From the NCBI GenBank assembly GCA_039183205.1, contig JBCDBR010000001.1, forward strand, positions 186,001-250,000: a stretch of DNA of 64,000 nucleotides, in the 5' to 3' direction. Numbering within the stretch: the first letter of the stretch is position 1; every line of letters starts with the position of its first letter. Positions 52,329 to 61,520 of the stretch are shown here, piece by piece. The notes beneath the pieces were generated by a model. It did no database searches and was not told the origin of the DNA. It saw only the letters and a list, made by a program, of their open reading frames with translations. Both the position numbers and the translations under genes were made by a program. The DNA comes from HKCCE3408 sp039183205. Lineage in GTDB: Bacteria; Pseudomonadota; Alphaproteobacteria; Rhodobacterales; Rhodobacteraceae.

Positions 52329-54007
52329 TCTTCGACCAATAGGCCGACGCCGCCTTCTTCTTCGAGGACCGCGCTGAGACCGATTTCCAGTTTGCGCCGA
52401 ATGCGTTCTGCATCCTCTTCATCTGGTTCAAAGCTCAGCGCGCGTATCCACTGAAATTCCGCTTCGCGAGTTCGGCCGACCATCCAATAGACATCGCCCA
52501 AATGATCGTTGATCACAGGATCGGTTGGCACCAAAGCAACCGCACGTTCCATCGGTTCAACGGCGTCTTCAAATCGGCCCAAGCGGAACAGCACCCAGCC
52601 GAGGCTATCGACGATATAGCCTGAATCCGGGCGTGCCGCGACAGCGCGTTCGATCATATTGAGCGCTTCGTCGAAGTTGCGACGCTGTTCGACCAGGGAA
52701 TAGCCGAGATAATTCAAAACATTGGGTTGTTCGGGGTTGAGCTCAAGCGCGCGCCGGAAATCAACCTCAGCATTATCCCAAAGACCTTCACGCTCATAGG
52801 CGATGGCGCGGGTATAGAACAAAAACCAATTGCGCGTCTGGGTCTGGTCGACCAAGTTCAGCGCCGTCGTGTAGGCCTCGATGGCCTCTTCGAACCGTTC
52901 CAGCCGGCGGAAAATATCCCCAAGCGTCCCGTGCACGACGGACACATCGCCGAAATCGGCCGCAAGGGCCGTCATGGCGGCCACGGCCGCGTCGCCTTCG
53001 GCCATGTCCATCAACACGCCGGCGCGTCCGATTTCAGCCGCAATGAAAAGCGGATGACCGGGTGCGACGTCGCTATAGGCTTGCTCCGCCAAATCTAGCT
53101 GCCCGCTGGCTTCGAGCATTTCCGCAGCAAGCAAAACCGCATCGGCGTGGTCTTCGCGCAGATGGGCGGCGGCGCGCGCATAGACAAGCGCGAGGATACC
53201 GCCGCTATCTGTGCCAAGACCGCGTGCAACGGTGTAAAAGACCTCTGCGGCGCCTTCTTGCGGCGTGACCAGGAAGTCGTAGGCGCGATCGGCATCCGCT
53301 TGGATCGCCGCGCGGAGCCCCGTGAGCGCCGGATCGGGAACTGCTGCGGTTGCCGCGTCGAGCATGCTGATGGCGTCGTCCGTGCGGCCGAGTTGTGCAA
53401 GGATTTGCGCGTGCGCCTGGAAGCTGCGGGTGCTTGCCGGCAGCGGGCCGAATTCCGCACCGGAAAGGATGGCATCGGCCCCTTCGTAATCGCCGACCGA
53501 GGCACGCATCAAGGCCAAGTGATACCGGGCGATGTCGGCCAAGGGTCCGGCATTTGCAACTTCGTCGAGAAGCGCTGAGGCACCCGACATGTCGCCCTGA
53601 CCCAAAAGCATCCAAGCCAGCGATAGGTCGTCCACCAGCGGCCCGGCGGCACGCCCTTCGCCGATCATCTCGCTCGCCTCGGCGTAATTGCCGCGCGAAA
53701 TGCGATCCACTTGCTCGACGATGTTGATGAGCTCGCGCCCTTCTCGTCCCGGCGGGCTGTTGGCACCGATCTCGAGGGCTCTGTCCCATTGGCCAAGTGC
53801 CGCGCGGGCCAAGACACCGTTGGTGATCAGTTCCAAATTGTCGCCATCACGGCGCAGCGCTTGTTCAAAATACGTCGCGGCCTCGGCATGGTCGCCGTCG
53901 ATAACGGCTTGCCTGGCGGCCAGATAGGACCCCGAGACAGTTTGAGCCGCCGCTGCGGTGGACAAGACAAGCGCGAGGGTCGTGGGCAACAAGAGACGCA
54001 TCAACAA
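52325..54007 (-). CDS. Secreted TPR-repeat protein
   Basis: A 560-residue protein with a signal peptide (MLMRLLLPTTLALVLSTAAA, cleavage near AAAQ) and at least six TPR-like repeats, best seen in the C-terminal half (VLNYLGYSLVEQRRNFDEA, then YIVDSLGWVLFRLGRFEDA). It is probably periplasmic or tethered to the outer membrane and acts as a scaffold. The ispE start overlaps its stop. Partners are unknown. Confidence 0.88.
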   Translation of the reverse strand: MLMRLLLPTTLALVLSTAAAAQTVSGSYLAARQAVIDGDHAEAATYFEQALRRDGDNLELITNGVLARAALGQWDRALEIGANSPPGREGRELINIVEQVDRISRGNYAEASEMIGEGRAAGPLVDDLSLAWMLLGQGDMSGASALLDEVANAGPLADIARYHLALMRASVGDYEGADAILSGAEFGPLPASTRSFQAHAQILAQLGRTDDAISMLDAATAAVPDPALTGLRAAIQADADRAYDFLVTPQEGAAEVFYTVARGLGTDSGGILALVYARAAAHLREDHADAVLLAAEMLEASGQLDLAEQAYSDVAPGHPLFIAAEIGRAGVLMDMAEGDAAVAAMTALAADFGDVSVVHGTLGDIFRRLERFEEAIEAYTTALNLVDQTQTRNWFLFYTRAIAYEREGLWDNAEVDFRRALELNPEQPNVLNYLGYSLVEQRRNFDEALNMIERAVAARPDSGYIVDSLGWVLFRLGRFEDAVEPMERAVALVPTDPVINDHLGDVYWMVGRTREAEFQWIRALSFEPDEEDAERIRRKLEIGLSAVLEEEGGVGLLVEE

Positions 54008-54070
54008 GCTCCGATCAATCTACCTCGGTGAACTTATGGTCCGCGCGGGGCCAAGTCCATCAATCCAGGC

Positions 54071-55720
54071 TCACATATTCGGGTAGTTCGGTCCATCACC
54101 GCCCTGGGGCACGGTCCACACGATGTTTTGGCTCGGGTCTTTGATGTCGCAGGTTTTGCAATGCACACAATTTTGGAAATTAATTACAAAGCGTGGATCG
54201 GTGTCCTTTTCTTCGACCACTTCGTAGACACCTGCGGGGCAATAGCGCTGCGCGGGCTCTGCATAGGTCGGCAAGTTGACCGATATCGGAACACTGGCAT
54301 CGCAGAGCCGAAGGTGGGCCGGTTGGTGTTCCTCGTGGTTGGTCATCGAGAACGATACATTCGTCAGGCGGTCAAAGCTGATCTTTCCATCCGGTTTGGG
54401 ATAGTCGATCGATTTGAAATTCGCGGCTTGCCCGGTTGCGGCGGCGTCGGATTTACCATGCGATAGCGTGCCGAACGGGTTCAGCCCAGAGATATTGGCC
54501 GCCCACATATCGACACCGCCGAGGGCAAGCCCGCCCATCAGACCATATCTTGACCAGAGCGGTTTGACGTTGCGCACCTGTTTGAGGTCCTTTGCAATCG
54601 GTCCTTCGCGCAGCTCCGTTTCATAGGCGATCAATTCGTCCGACGCGCGACCGTCCTGGATCGCGGCATAAGCGGCCTCCGCGGCGGCCTTGCCAGATAG
54701 CATGGCATTGTGGTTGCCCTTGATGCGCGGCACGTTCACCAGCCCGACGCCGCATCCCAAGATGGCCACGCCTGGAGCGACAGCCTTCGGCATTGACTGC
54801 CAGCCCCCTTCCGAGATCGCGCGGGCGCCGTAAGCGATCCGTTTGCCACCCTTCAAAAGCTCCGCCACCATGGGATGATGCTTAAACCTCTGGAACTCCA
54901 TATAGGGGTAAAGGTGCGGATTTTCGTAGTTTAGGTGCACCACAAAACCGACGTAAACTTGATTGTTATCAAGGTGATAAATAAAAGACCCGCCACCGGC
55001 ATTGCGCCCCAAGGGCCAGCCCATCGTGTGGATCACTTTACCTTCGCGGTGCTTCTCGGGATCGATCTCCCAAATCTCTTTCATCCCTAGGCCGAATTTT
55101 TGCGGATCGCGTCCGGCCGACAGGTCATATTTTTCCATGACTTCCTTGGTGAGCGACCCGCGAACGCCTTCGCCGAGGAAGATGTATTTGCCCAAAAGCT
55201 CCATGCCCGGCTCATAGCCGTCGCTTGGCGTGCCGTCCGGGTTTTTGCCGAACTCGCCGGCCACGACGCCGCGCACCGTATCGCCGTCATAGACCAGTTC
55301 TGAACAGGCCATGCCGGGGAAAATCTCAACACCAAGCTCTTCGGCCTGCTCGGCCATCCAGCGGCACACATTGCCCATCGACACGATGTAATTGCCGTGG
55401 TTGGACATCAGCGGCGGCATCATCCAATTCGGGATACGCAGTTGTCCGGCCGGTCCGGCCATGTAGAAATGATCTTCGCGAACCGGCACTGTGACGGGCG
55501 CGCCGCGGTCGTTCCAATCCGGCATCAAAGCGTCGAGACCGCATGGGTCAAGCACAGCGCCGGATAGAATATGCGCTCCAACCTCGGAGCCTTTTTCGAG
55601 CACCACAACCGTGATTTCGGGATCGAGCTGTTTGAGCCGGATTGCAGCGCTCAGCCCCGCAGGTCCGGCGCCGACGATCACGACATCATACTCCATCGAT
55701 TCCCGTTCGATATCGGCCAT
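54071..55720 (-). CDS. Electron transfer flavoprotein-ubiquinone oxidoreductase
   Basis: A 549-residue inner-membrane flavoprotein that passes electrons from reduced ETF to ubiquinone during fatty acid and amino acid oxidation. The FAD motif DVVIVGAGPAGLSAAIRL is at the N-terminus. The C-terminal 4Fe-4S cluster ligands are in NCVHCKTCDIKDP with a further Cys near CPAGVYEVVE. ETF genes are not in the window. The start MADIERESMEYDV is the usual one. Confidence 0.96.
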   Translation of the reverse strand: MADIERESMEYDVVIVGAGPAGLSAAIRLKQLDPEITVVVLEKGSEVGAHILSGAVLDPCGLDALMPDWNDRGAPVTVPVREDHFYMAGPAGQLRIPNWMMPPLMSNHGNYIVSMGNVCRWMAEQAEELGVEIFPGMACSELVYDGDTVRGVVAGEFGKNPDGTPSDGYEPGMELLGKYIFLGEGVRGSLTKEVMEKYDLSAGRDPQKFGLGMKEIWEIDPEKHREGKVIHTMGWPLGRNAGGGSFIYHLDNNQVYVGFVVHLNYENPHLYPYMEFQRFKHHPMVAELLKGGKRIAYGARAISEGGWQSMPKAVAPGVAILGCGVGLVNVPRIKGNHNAMLSGKAAAEAAYAAIQDGRASDELIAYETELREGPIAKDLKQVRNVKPLWSRYGLMGGLALGGVDMWAANISGLNPFGTLSHGKSDAAATGQAANFKSIDYPKPDGKISFDRLTNVSFSMTNHEEHQPAHLRLCDASVPISVNLPTYAEPAQRYCPAGVYEVVEEKDTDPRFVINFQNCVHCKTCDIKDPSQNIVWTVPQGGDGPNYPNM

Positions 55721-55891
55721 CTGATGTTCCTTGGCTGAGGCGCCCCGCCTTTGCGCTGCGCAACAATATAGCTCCGCAGAGGGGTAGCGCGGGGGCGGGG
55801 GGTGGTCAATTAAAACGCTAGGGCAAAATCCCGCGTGCTGTGTGGAAGGACGCTCTGGCGTGCGCTACCTCAGGGCAAATTCGGAGACGTC

Positions 55892-56197
55892 ATGATGCGA
55901 TACCTCTTTCTTGTACTTGCCGTTGTCGGTGTGCTGCCATGGGTCAATTTCTATCGCTGGTTTGCGGCCGAAGGTTGGGCCTTGCAGCCGATGATCGATG
56001 CCTGGTTTGTCAATCAGGCGACGACCGGACTTGTGTGGGACTTGACGATTGCCGCGGTGGCGCTGACCCTATGGGTCTTGGTTGAGACCGCCCAGCGGCG
56101 CGATTGGTGGGGTCTTTTGGCCATTCCCGCGATTTATGGCATCGGGCTCAGCTGCGGCTTGCCGCTCTATCTGTACCTTCGGGCGCGCAGGGGCTAA
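55892..56197 (+). CDS. DUF2834 family membrane protein
   Basis: A 101-residue protein with three hydrophobic segments. Family features are GVLPWVNFYRWF, FVNQATTGLVWDL and GIGLSCGLPLYLYLRAR. The start ATG at 55892 (or 55895) follows CGGAGAC; the in-frame ATG at 55835 would add 19 residues. It lies just before lysA, 10 bp upstream of that start. Function unknown. Confidence 0.85.
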   Translation: MMRYLFLVLAVVGVLPWVNFYRWFAAEGWALQPMIDAWFVNQATTGLVWDLTIAAVALTLWVLVETAQRRDWWGLLAIPAIYGIGLSCGLPLYLYLRARRG

Positions 56198-56207
56198 AGC
56201 GCGCGGT

Positions 56208-57473
56208 ATGGACCATTTTTTGTACCAAAACGGCATCCTTAGCGCCGAGGGTGTTGCGATCCCGGAGATCGCGGCAGAGGTTGGCACACCGTTTTATTTG
56301 TATTCTACGGCCACGCTTTTGCGCCACTACAGGCTTTTTGACGACGCGTTGTCCCCGCTGCCGCATCTGGTCTGCTACGCGATGAAGGCCAATTCGAACC
56401 AAGCGGTCATCAAGACGCTCGGCGATGCTGGCGCCGGGATGGATGTGGTCTCGGGCGGGGAATATGCCCGCGCCCGCGCGGCCGGCATTCCAGGGGATCG
56501 GATCGTCTTTTCCGGTGTCGGCAAAACGCGCGCCGAAATGGAACAGGTCCTCAGCGGTGGCATTCGCCAGGTGAACATCGAGAGCGAACCGGAGATGCAC
56601 TTGCTGAGCCAAGTTGCCGCATCCTTAGATGCCACTGTCCCGGTGACGGTTCGCATCAATCCAGACGTCGATGCCCAGACACATGAAAAAATCGCAACGG
56701 GCAAGGCCGAGAACAAGTTTGGCATTCCCATTGAACGCGCGTCCGAGGTCTATGCGTTGGCTGCCCGCCTGCCCGGTCTCACTGTGGTTGGCATTGATGT
56801 GCATATCGGCAGCCAGCTGACCGAGCTTGCACCGTTTGAGACCGCATATCAGAAGGTTGCAGACCTCACACGTCAGTTGCGCGATGAAGGGCACGATATC
56901 CGCCGGCTCGATCTGGGCGGCGGTTTGGGCATCCCCTATACCCGCGGCAATGAGGCGCCGCCGCTGCCGGTTGAATTCGGCAATTTGATCAAGCGTTCGG
57001 TCGGCGATCTCGGCGTTGAGGTCGAAATTGAGCCAGGTCGCCTGATCGCCGGCAATGCCGGCATTTTGGTAAGCCAAGTGATTTTTGTGAAATCCGGCGC
57101 GGGACGGGATTTCTTAATCCTTGATGCCGCGATGAACGACCTGATCCGACCGGCGATGTATGACGCTTGGCACGACATTGTGCCGGTGATCGAGCCCGAA
57201 CCGGGCGTTGCACAGAACGATTACGACATCGTCGGTCCGGTCTGCGAGTCTGGCGACACCTTTGCAAAGAACCGTGCAATGCCCCCGGTCGTTGCCGGCG
57301 ACCTTGTCGCATTCCGATCCGCTGGAGCCTATGGCGCTGTGATGTCGAGCGAATATAACACCCGACCGCTTATCCCAGAGGTTTTGGTGCAGGGCGATCA
57401 ATTCGCGGTCATCCGCCCAAGACCGTCCTTTGAAGAAATCATTAACCGAGATATCTTACCCGAATGGCTATAA
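56208..57473 (+). CDS. lysA: Diaminopimelate decarboxylase
   Basis: A 421-residue PLP enzyme that converts meso-diaminopimelate to lysine. The PLP lysine is Lys60 in CYAMKANSN, and a glycine loop GGGLGIPY contacts the phosphate. The start is ATG 56208 (MDHFLYQNGI); the longer frame from 56082 overlaps the DUF2834 gene. Closing part CESGDTFAKNR holds the subunit-interface Cys of the active site. Confidence 0.96.
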   Translation: MDHFLYQNGILSAEGVAIPEIAAEVGTPFYLYSTATLLRHYRLFDDALSPLPHLVCYAMKANSNQAVIKTLGDAGAGMDVVSGGEYARARAAGIPGDRIVFSGVGKTRAEMEQVLSGGIRQVNIESEPEMHLLSQVAASLDATVPVTVRINPDVDAQTHEKIATGKAENKFGIPIERASEVYALAARLPGLTVVGIDVHIGSQLTELAPFETAYQKVADLTRQLRDEGHDIRRLDLGGGLGIPYTRGNEAPPLPVEFGNLIKRSVGDLGVEVEIEPGRLIAGNAGILVSQVIFVKSGAGRDFLILDAAMNDLIRPAMYDAWHDIVPVIEPEPGVAQNDYDIVGPVCESGDTFAKNRAMPPVVAGDLVAFRSAGAYGAVMSSEYNTRPLIPEVLVQGDQFAVIRPRPSFEEIINRDILPEWL

Positions 57474-57500
57474 TGTCTGAAAGCCGATGAAGGGTGTTTC

Positions 57501-60104
57501 TTGACCGACAACTCATCGCCCGATGCTGACCCGCAAACGCGCGACGTTCTGAATGGTTTGCAATGGCCGCTCCGCTTGACGCGGGCCGGCATGGTAGTGG
57601 AACGCGCCGTTCGGGCCTTTTGGCCGTTTGCCACGATTGTCATGCTCATTCTGGCCTTGCTGGCGTTTCGGGTTGCAGATGCAGCGATCCTGCCGGTTTT
57701 GGTGAGCCTTGCGGCTGTTGGGTTCGTAGCGCTGATTTGGTCGCTGATTGCAGGGATAAGGCGGTTTCATTGGCCGAGCTGGGCTGATGCGGAGGCACGA
57801 CTGGACGCGACCTTGGTCGGCCATCCGATCGCCACGTTGCAGGATGCACCGGCCGTTGGCGGGGATGATCCGGCCAGTATCGCCGTGTGGCGGGCGCATC
57901 TGCGCCGTATGCGCGCGCGTGTGCGCGGCGCGCGTGCCCCGGCGCCGGATCTCCGCGTAGCGGGACATGATCCCTTTGCGTTGCGGTTGATGGCGGCCAC
58001 GGCGCTCCTGGCGGCGGTGCTGTTTGGCGCGCTTGGACGTGTGGGCGATGTCGGCCCGGTCCTTGTTGGCCCGATTGAGGCATCGACCGGTGGTCCGTCT
58101 TGGGAAGGCTGGATCGAACCGCCGCTTTATACGGCGCGCCCCTCGCTCTACCTCAATGACATTTCGCGTGAGGCGTTTGAGGCGCCCGAAGGGTCCCGGA
58201 TCACGATCCGGTTCTACGGCTCCGACGGGGCGCTCAGCTTGCGCCAAACACTCAGTGACACGCCGCCGCCCGAAGGCGTATTGCCGACAGATGCGGCGCA
58301 AAACGTCACGCTTGAGCGCAGCGGGGAACTGGCCATTGACGGGCCCGGCGGGCAGGCCTGGATCGTATCAGCCCTGCCTGACCAAGCCCCCACGGTCGTC
58401 GTCGACGGAGAGCTTGGAGGCATTCCGCCAGGGCAATTCCAGCTGCCTTTTACTGCAACGGACGATTATGCCGTGGTGTCGGGGCGCGCCATCATCCGGC
58501 TTGATCCCAGTGCTGCCGATCGGCGCTATGGATTGCGGGTCGATCCCGAACCGCGCGATCCGGTTATTTTGGACCTGCCGATGCCATTTTCGGGCAGCCG
58601 TTCTGAATTCACAGAAGTGCTTGTTGAGGACCTGTCGCTGCATCCCTACGCGAACCTGCCGGTCACCATCTCGCTTGAGGTCACCGACCATGCCGGGCAG
58701 ATCGGTACGACAACCGAAAGCTTCGACCGCCTACCCGGTCGGCGGTTTTTCGACCCGCTTGCCAACGCGTTGATTGAAATGCGCCGGGACCTTTTGTGGT
58801 CGCGCGAAAATGCAATGCGCACGATGCAGCTATTGCGCGCCGTTACCTGGCAAGCGGAAGACTTGTGGGACGATGAGGCGGCCTATCTTTTGACCCGCAG
58901 CGCGATGCGACGGCTTGAGGCCGCGATTGACGGCCTGTCGCAGGAGACGCAGGACGCGGTCGCTGAGATGCTGTGGGAAGCGGCGCTGATGATCGAAGAG
59001 GGTGAGCTTTCGGGCGCGCTTGAACGGTTGCGTCGGGCGCAGGATCGGCTGGCCGAAGCGATGCGCCAAGGCGCGTCACCCGAAGAGATCGATCAATTGA
59101 TGCAAGAGCTGCGTGAAGCGATGGATGAATACATGCGCGAGCTTGCTGAAAACGCGCAGCCCGGCGAGACGGACCAGCCCGATCAGTCCGGGGAATCGAT
59201 GGAAATGTCGATGGCCGACATCGAAGAGATGATGCGCCAGATCCAAGAACTCATCGAACAAGGCCGCATGGCGGAGGCGATGGAGATGATGGAAGCGCTG
59301 CGGCAGATGATGGAAAACATGCAGATGACGCAGGGTGGCAACGGCGACGGGCCCCGCAGCCCCGGCCAACAAGCCATGGAGGGCCTGCAAGATACGTTGC
59401 GCGATCAGCAGGACCTGTCCGATGACAGCTTCCGCGAGTTGCAGGAACAATTCAACAATCCTGGAAGGCCGGGCAGTCCTGACCAACAAAGCCAGCCGCA
59501 GCAGGGCCAACAGCAGCAAGGCCAACCAGGCAGCAGCGCCCAAAACGGCGAAGACGGTGCCGATGGCCAAGCCGAAGGCGGCACGCAGGGCGGTGAAAAT
59601 GACGGCCGCACGCTTGCCGAACGGCAGGAAGAATTGTTGCGTCAATTGCAGGAGCAGGCCCAAAGCTTGCCTGGGCTGAGCTCAGAAAGCGCTGAGGAGG
59701 CCGAGCGGCTACTGGGCGATGCGGCGCGCGCGATGGACGAGGCCGCAGAGGCGCTTGAGGGCGGAGCGCTTGCCGACGCGCTCAACAGTCAAAGCGAAGC
59801 GATGGAAGCCCTGCGTGAGGGCATGGGCGAGTTGGGCCGTGCCCTTGCCGAAGCGCAGGGGCTGGAAGATCCCGGCCAAGGACAAGCACAAGGCAACGCC
59901 GCGCCGTCCAGCCCGTCGCGGGATCCTCTGGGCCGCCAGGCCGGAAATTCAGGCGCATTCGGTACCGAAGAGGGCTTCGAGCGTCGAGAAGAGGCGTTTC
60001 GCCGTGCGCGCGAATTGCTCGACGAATTGCGCCGCCGTTCGGCAGAGCAAAGCCGGCCCGACGTCGAACTCGACTATTTGCGCCGCCTCCTCGACCAATT
60101 TTAG
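57501..60104 (+). CDS. TIGR02302/DUF4175 family membrane protein
   Basis: An 867-residue alphaproteobacterial protein of unknown function. Two hydrophobic segments lie at about 40-80 and one near 157-175. A large extracytoplasmic middle follows, then a helical region that becomes Met-rich (13 Met in 43 residues at 59199-59327) and a Gln/Gly-rich linker (59480-59600). The chain ends in charged helices. The start is TTG 57501 with GAAGGG upstream. The lysA-DUF4175 order is usual for the group. Confidence 0.88.
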   Translation: MTDNSSPDADPQTRDVLNGLQWPLRLTRAGMVVERAVRAFWPFATIVMLILALLAFRVADAAILPVLVSLAAVGFVALIWSLIAGIRRFHWPSWADAEARLDATLVGHPIATLQDAPAVGGDDPASIAVWRAHLRRMRARVRGARAPAPDLRVAGHDPFALRLMAATALLAAVLFGALGRVGDVGPVLVGPIEASTGGPSWEGWIEPPLYTARPSLYLNDISREAFEAPEGSRITIRFYGSDGALSLRQTLSDTPPPEGVLPTDAAQNVTLERSGELAIDGPGGQAWIVSALPDQAPTVVVDGELGGIPPGQFQLPFTATDDYAVVSGRAIIRLDPSAADRRYGLRVDPEPRDPVILDLPMPFSGSRSEFTEVLVEDLSLHPYANLPVTISLEVTDHAGQIGTTTESFDRLPGRRFFDPLANALIEMRRDLLWSRENAMRTMQLLRAVTWQAEDLWDDEAAYLLTRSAMRRLEAAIDGLSQETQDAVAEMLWEAALMIEEGELSGALERLRRAQDRLAEAMRQGASPEEIDQLMQELREAMDEYMRELAENAQPGETDQPDQSGESMEMSMADIEEMMRQIQELIEQGRMAEAMEMMEALRQMMENMQMTQGGNGDGPRSPGQQAMEGLQDTLRDQQDLSDDSFRELQEQFNNPGRPGSPDQQSQPQQGQQQQGQPGSSAQNGEDGADGQAEGGTQGGENDGRTLAERQEELLRQLQEQAQSLPGLSSESAEEAERLLGDAARAMDEAAEALEGGALADALNSQSEAMEALREGMGELGRALAEAQGLEDPGQGQAQGNAAPSSPSRDPLGRQAGNSGAFGTEEGFERREEAFRRARELLDELRRRSAEQSRPDVELDYLRRLLDQF

Positions 60105-60325
60105 GCAAGCGGGCCTTGGGCGGGTCCGACCGACCCTGCCATAGCCCTGACCGATGGCACAAAGGCCAATCGTCCAGGTCCCACGTATCTTGGCCGCAGG
60201 CTTTTTGACGTTGATTGGGGTTCTGAGGTTGGAAAGGGGCCAGCCCGAGCGTCGCTGGTGCGCCGCGTTCGATTTTGCGAGACCCGCAGAACCGCGCCCT
60301 AAAGTCGCAAGAGCCTGACGGACTA
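60105..60325. other. Gap left of the insertion element
   Basis: After the DUF4175 stop there is 221 bp without a supported gene. A 54-codon open frame (ATG 60154 to 60318) lacks a ribosome site and has no known relatives that I recognise. The CTA just before 60326 is half of the CTAG that the IS split. Confidence 0.4.
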
Positions 60326-60342
60326 GGGTTTGTTGACGTTCA
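60326..60342. repeat. Left terminal inverted repeat of the IS
   Basis: GGGTTTGTTGACGTTCA; the complement of the right end is GGGTCTGTTGACGTTCA, one mismatch. The orfB stop lies inside it. Confidence 0.9.
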
Positions 60343-61091
60343 CTTGATCCATAGCATGGCTGCGGCGAGAGAAATGAATGCGGCGAAGCTGCTATCTGTT
60401 TTGCAGTATCGAGTGGCTATGCCTCTGTAATCCTTTATTTTCTGGAAGAAATTTTCGATGAGGTGCCGCCACTTGTACATCTCTTCGTCGTAGTCCGCCG
60501 GGTTATTGCGCTTTTTGCCGGGCGGGATAACCGAGATTGTGCCCTGCACGTCCAGCGCCGCGCGCAGCCAATCGGCATCGAATGCACGATCTGCCAAGAG
60601 GTGGTCAGCGCCAAGACCTTTGATCAAGTCCGGCACGCTGCGCAGATCAGGAGCCTGCCCCGGCAAAAGGCAGAAATCAGTCATGTTTCCAAGCGCGTCG
60701 GTCAATGACAGTATCTTGGTCGTGACGCCACCACGCTAGCGCCCTATGGCCTGGCCTTGAGTCCCCCTTTAGCGCCCTGACCGGAGCGATGCACATTGAC
60801 GATGGTGCCGTCGATCATAGCTTACTCCAAGTCGATATCTGCGCTTAAGGCTCTGAAAATGCGATAAAATACGTCAGCCTTGACCCATCGTGGAAATCGT
60901 TTGAACACCGCGTTCCAATTGCCGAATTTTGCTGGCAACTCTCGCCACTGCGCGCCAGTTGGCGCGATCCACAACACCGCCTCCAAGAACAGGCGCGGAT
61001 CGCGTCCGGTCTGGCCAGGGTCACTGACCTCGCCAAGGCAGAAGGGTTCGATGATCGCCCATTGGGCATCGCTCAATACACGTCGGGTCAA
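60340..61091 (-). pseudogene. IS5/IS427-type transposase, orfA plus orfB, two nonsense mutations
   Basis: orfA starts at 61091 (MTRRVLSDAQWAIIEPF). It should run to 60744 and shift -1 into orfB at AAAGGGG. Instead, TAA at 60824-60822 follows DIDLE, where relatives have Tyr before AMIDGTIV. In orfB, TAG at 60738-60736 interrupts QAIGR-RGGV, where Ser is expected. The remaining parts keep catalytic positions: the Asp of MIDGTIV, ADRAFD, and RHLIENFFQKIKDY. The transposase is a DDE enzyme in intact relatives. Confidence 0.88.
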
Positions 61092-61147
61092 GGCTGCTCT
61101 CCTGTTGTTTGCAACCTGGAGTCAGACCTCAAATCAAATGTGAATCC

Positions 61148-61164
61148 TGAACGTCAACAGACCC
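61148..61164. repeat. Right terminal inverted repeat of the IS
   Basis: TGAACGTCAACAGACCC, the inverted copy of the left end, followed by the duplicated TA (61165-61166) and the G of the original CTAG. Confidence 0.9.
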
Positions 61165-61166
61165 TA

Positions 61167-61520
61167 GTCTGCGACGCTGGGATTGCGTGCCCAAACCCCG
61201 GGATGGGGCATTGCATGCGGTCATACCGCGCATGCGTCCGTGGCTGCGCTGCCGGTTACATGATGTGAACGACCGGCACCCCGCACAATTTGTGACGACG
61301 CGCCGTGGCATGGCAGTGCGCGGCGACAGGATTGGGTGTCGAATGTGCATGGTTTGGAACCGCGCGCGCGTTCATCGCGGCAATTGGTGCGGCGTTGGGG
61401 CATAAGGCCCACATCGTCGACGCGCGCCTCTTTGGGCCCGGGCGACTTCGCATCGGCACGTTGTTTCGGACGTCAAATCGAGCCGATGACCCGCCTTAAT
61501 CCGACCCGCGCGCGCGGAAT
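61167..61520. other. 354-bp gap right of the IS, no gene recognised
   Basis: The stretch contains several GCATGC sequences and partial inverted repeats but no frame with a ribosome site or known protein, and no tRNA-like fold that I can see. It may be the remains of a gene or simply spacer between convergent genes. Confidence 0.4.

Larger units (their letters stand above)
60326..61164 (-). mobile_element. IS5-family (IS427-type) insertion sequence, 839 bp, inactive
   Basis: The element is bounded by 17-bp inverted repeats (60326-60342 and 61148-61164, 16 of 17 matching) and flanked by TA on both sides, so it inserted into a CTAG and duplicated TA. Length and layout (two overlapping minus-strand frames with a -1 frameshift at AAAGGGG) fit the IS427 group. 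Both transposase frames are interrupted by a nonsense codon, so it should be dead. Confidence 0.9.

Noticed and set aside
60154..60318. 54-codon ORF left of the IS
   Set aside because: No ribosome site and no recognisable protein.
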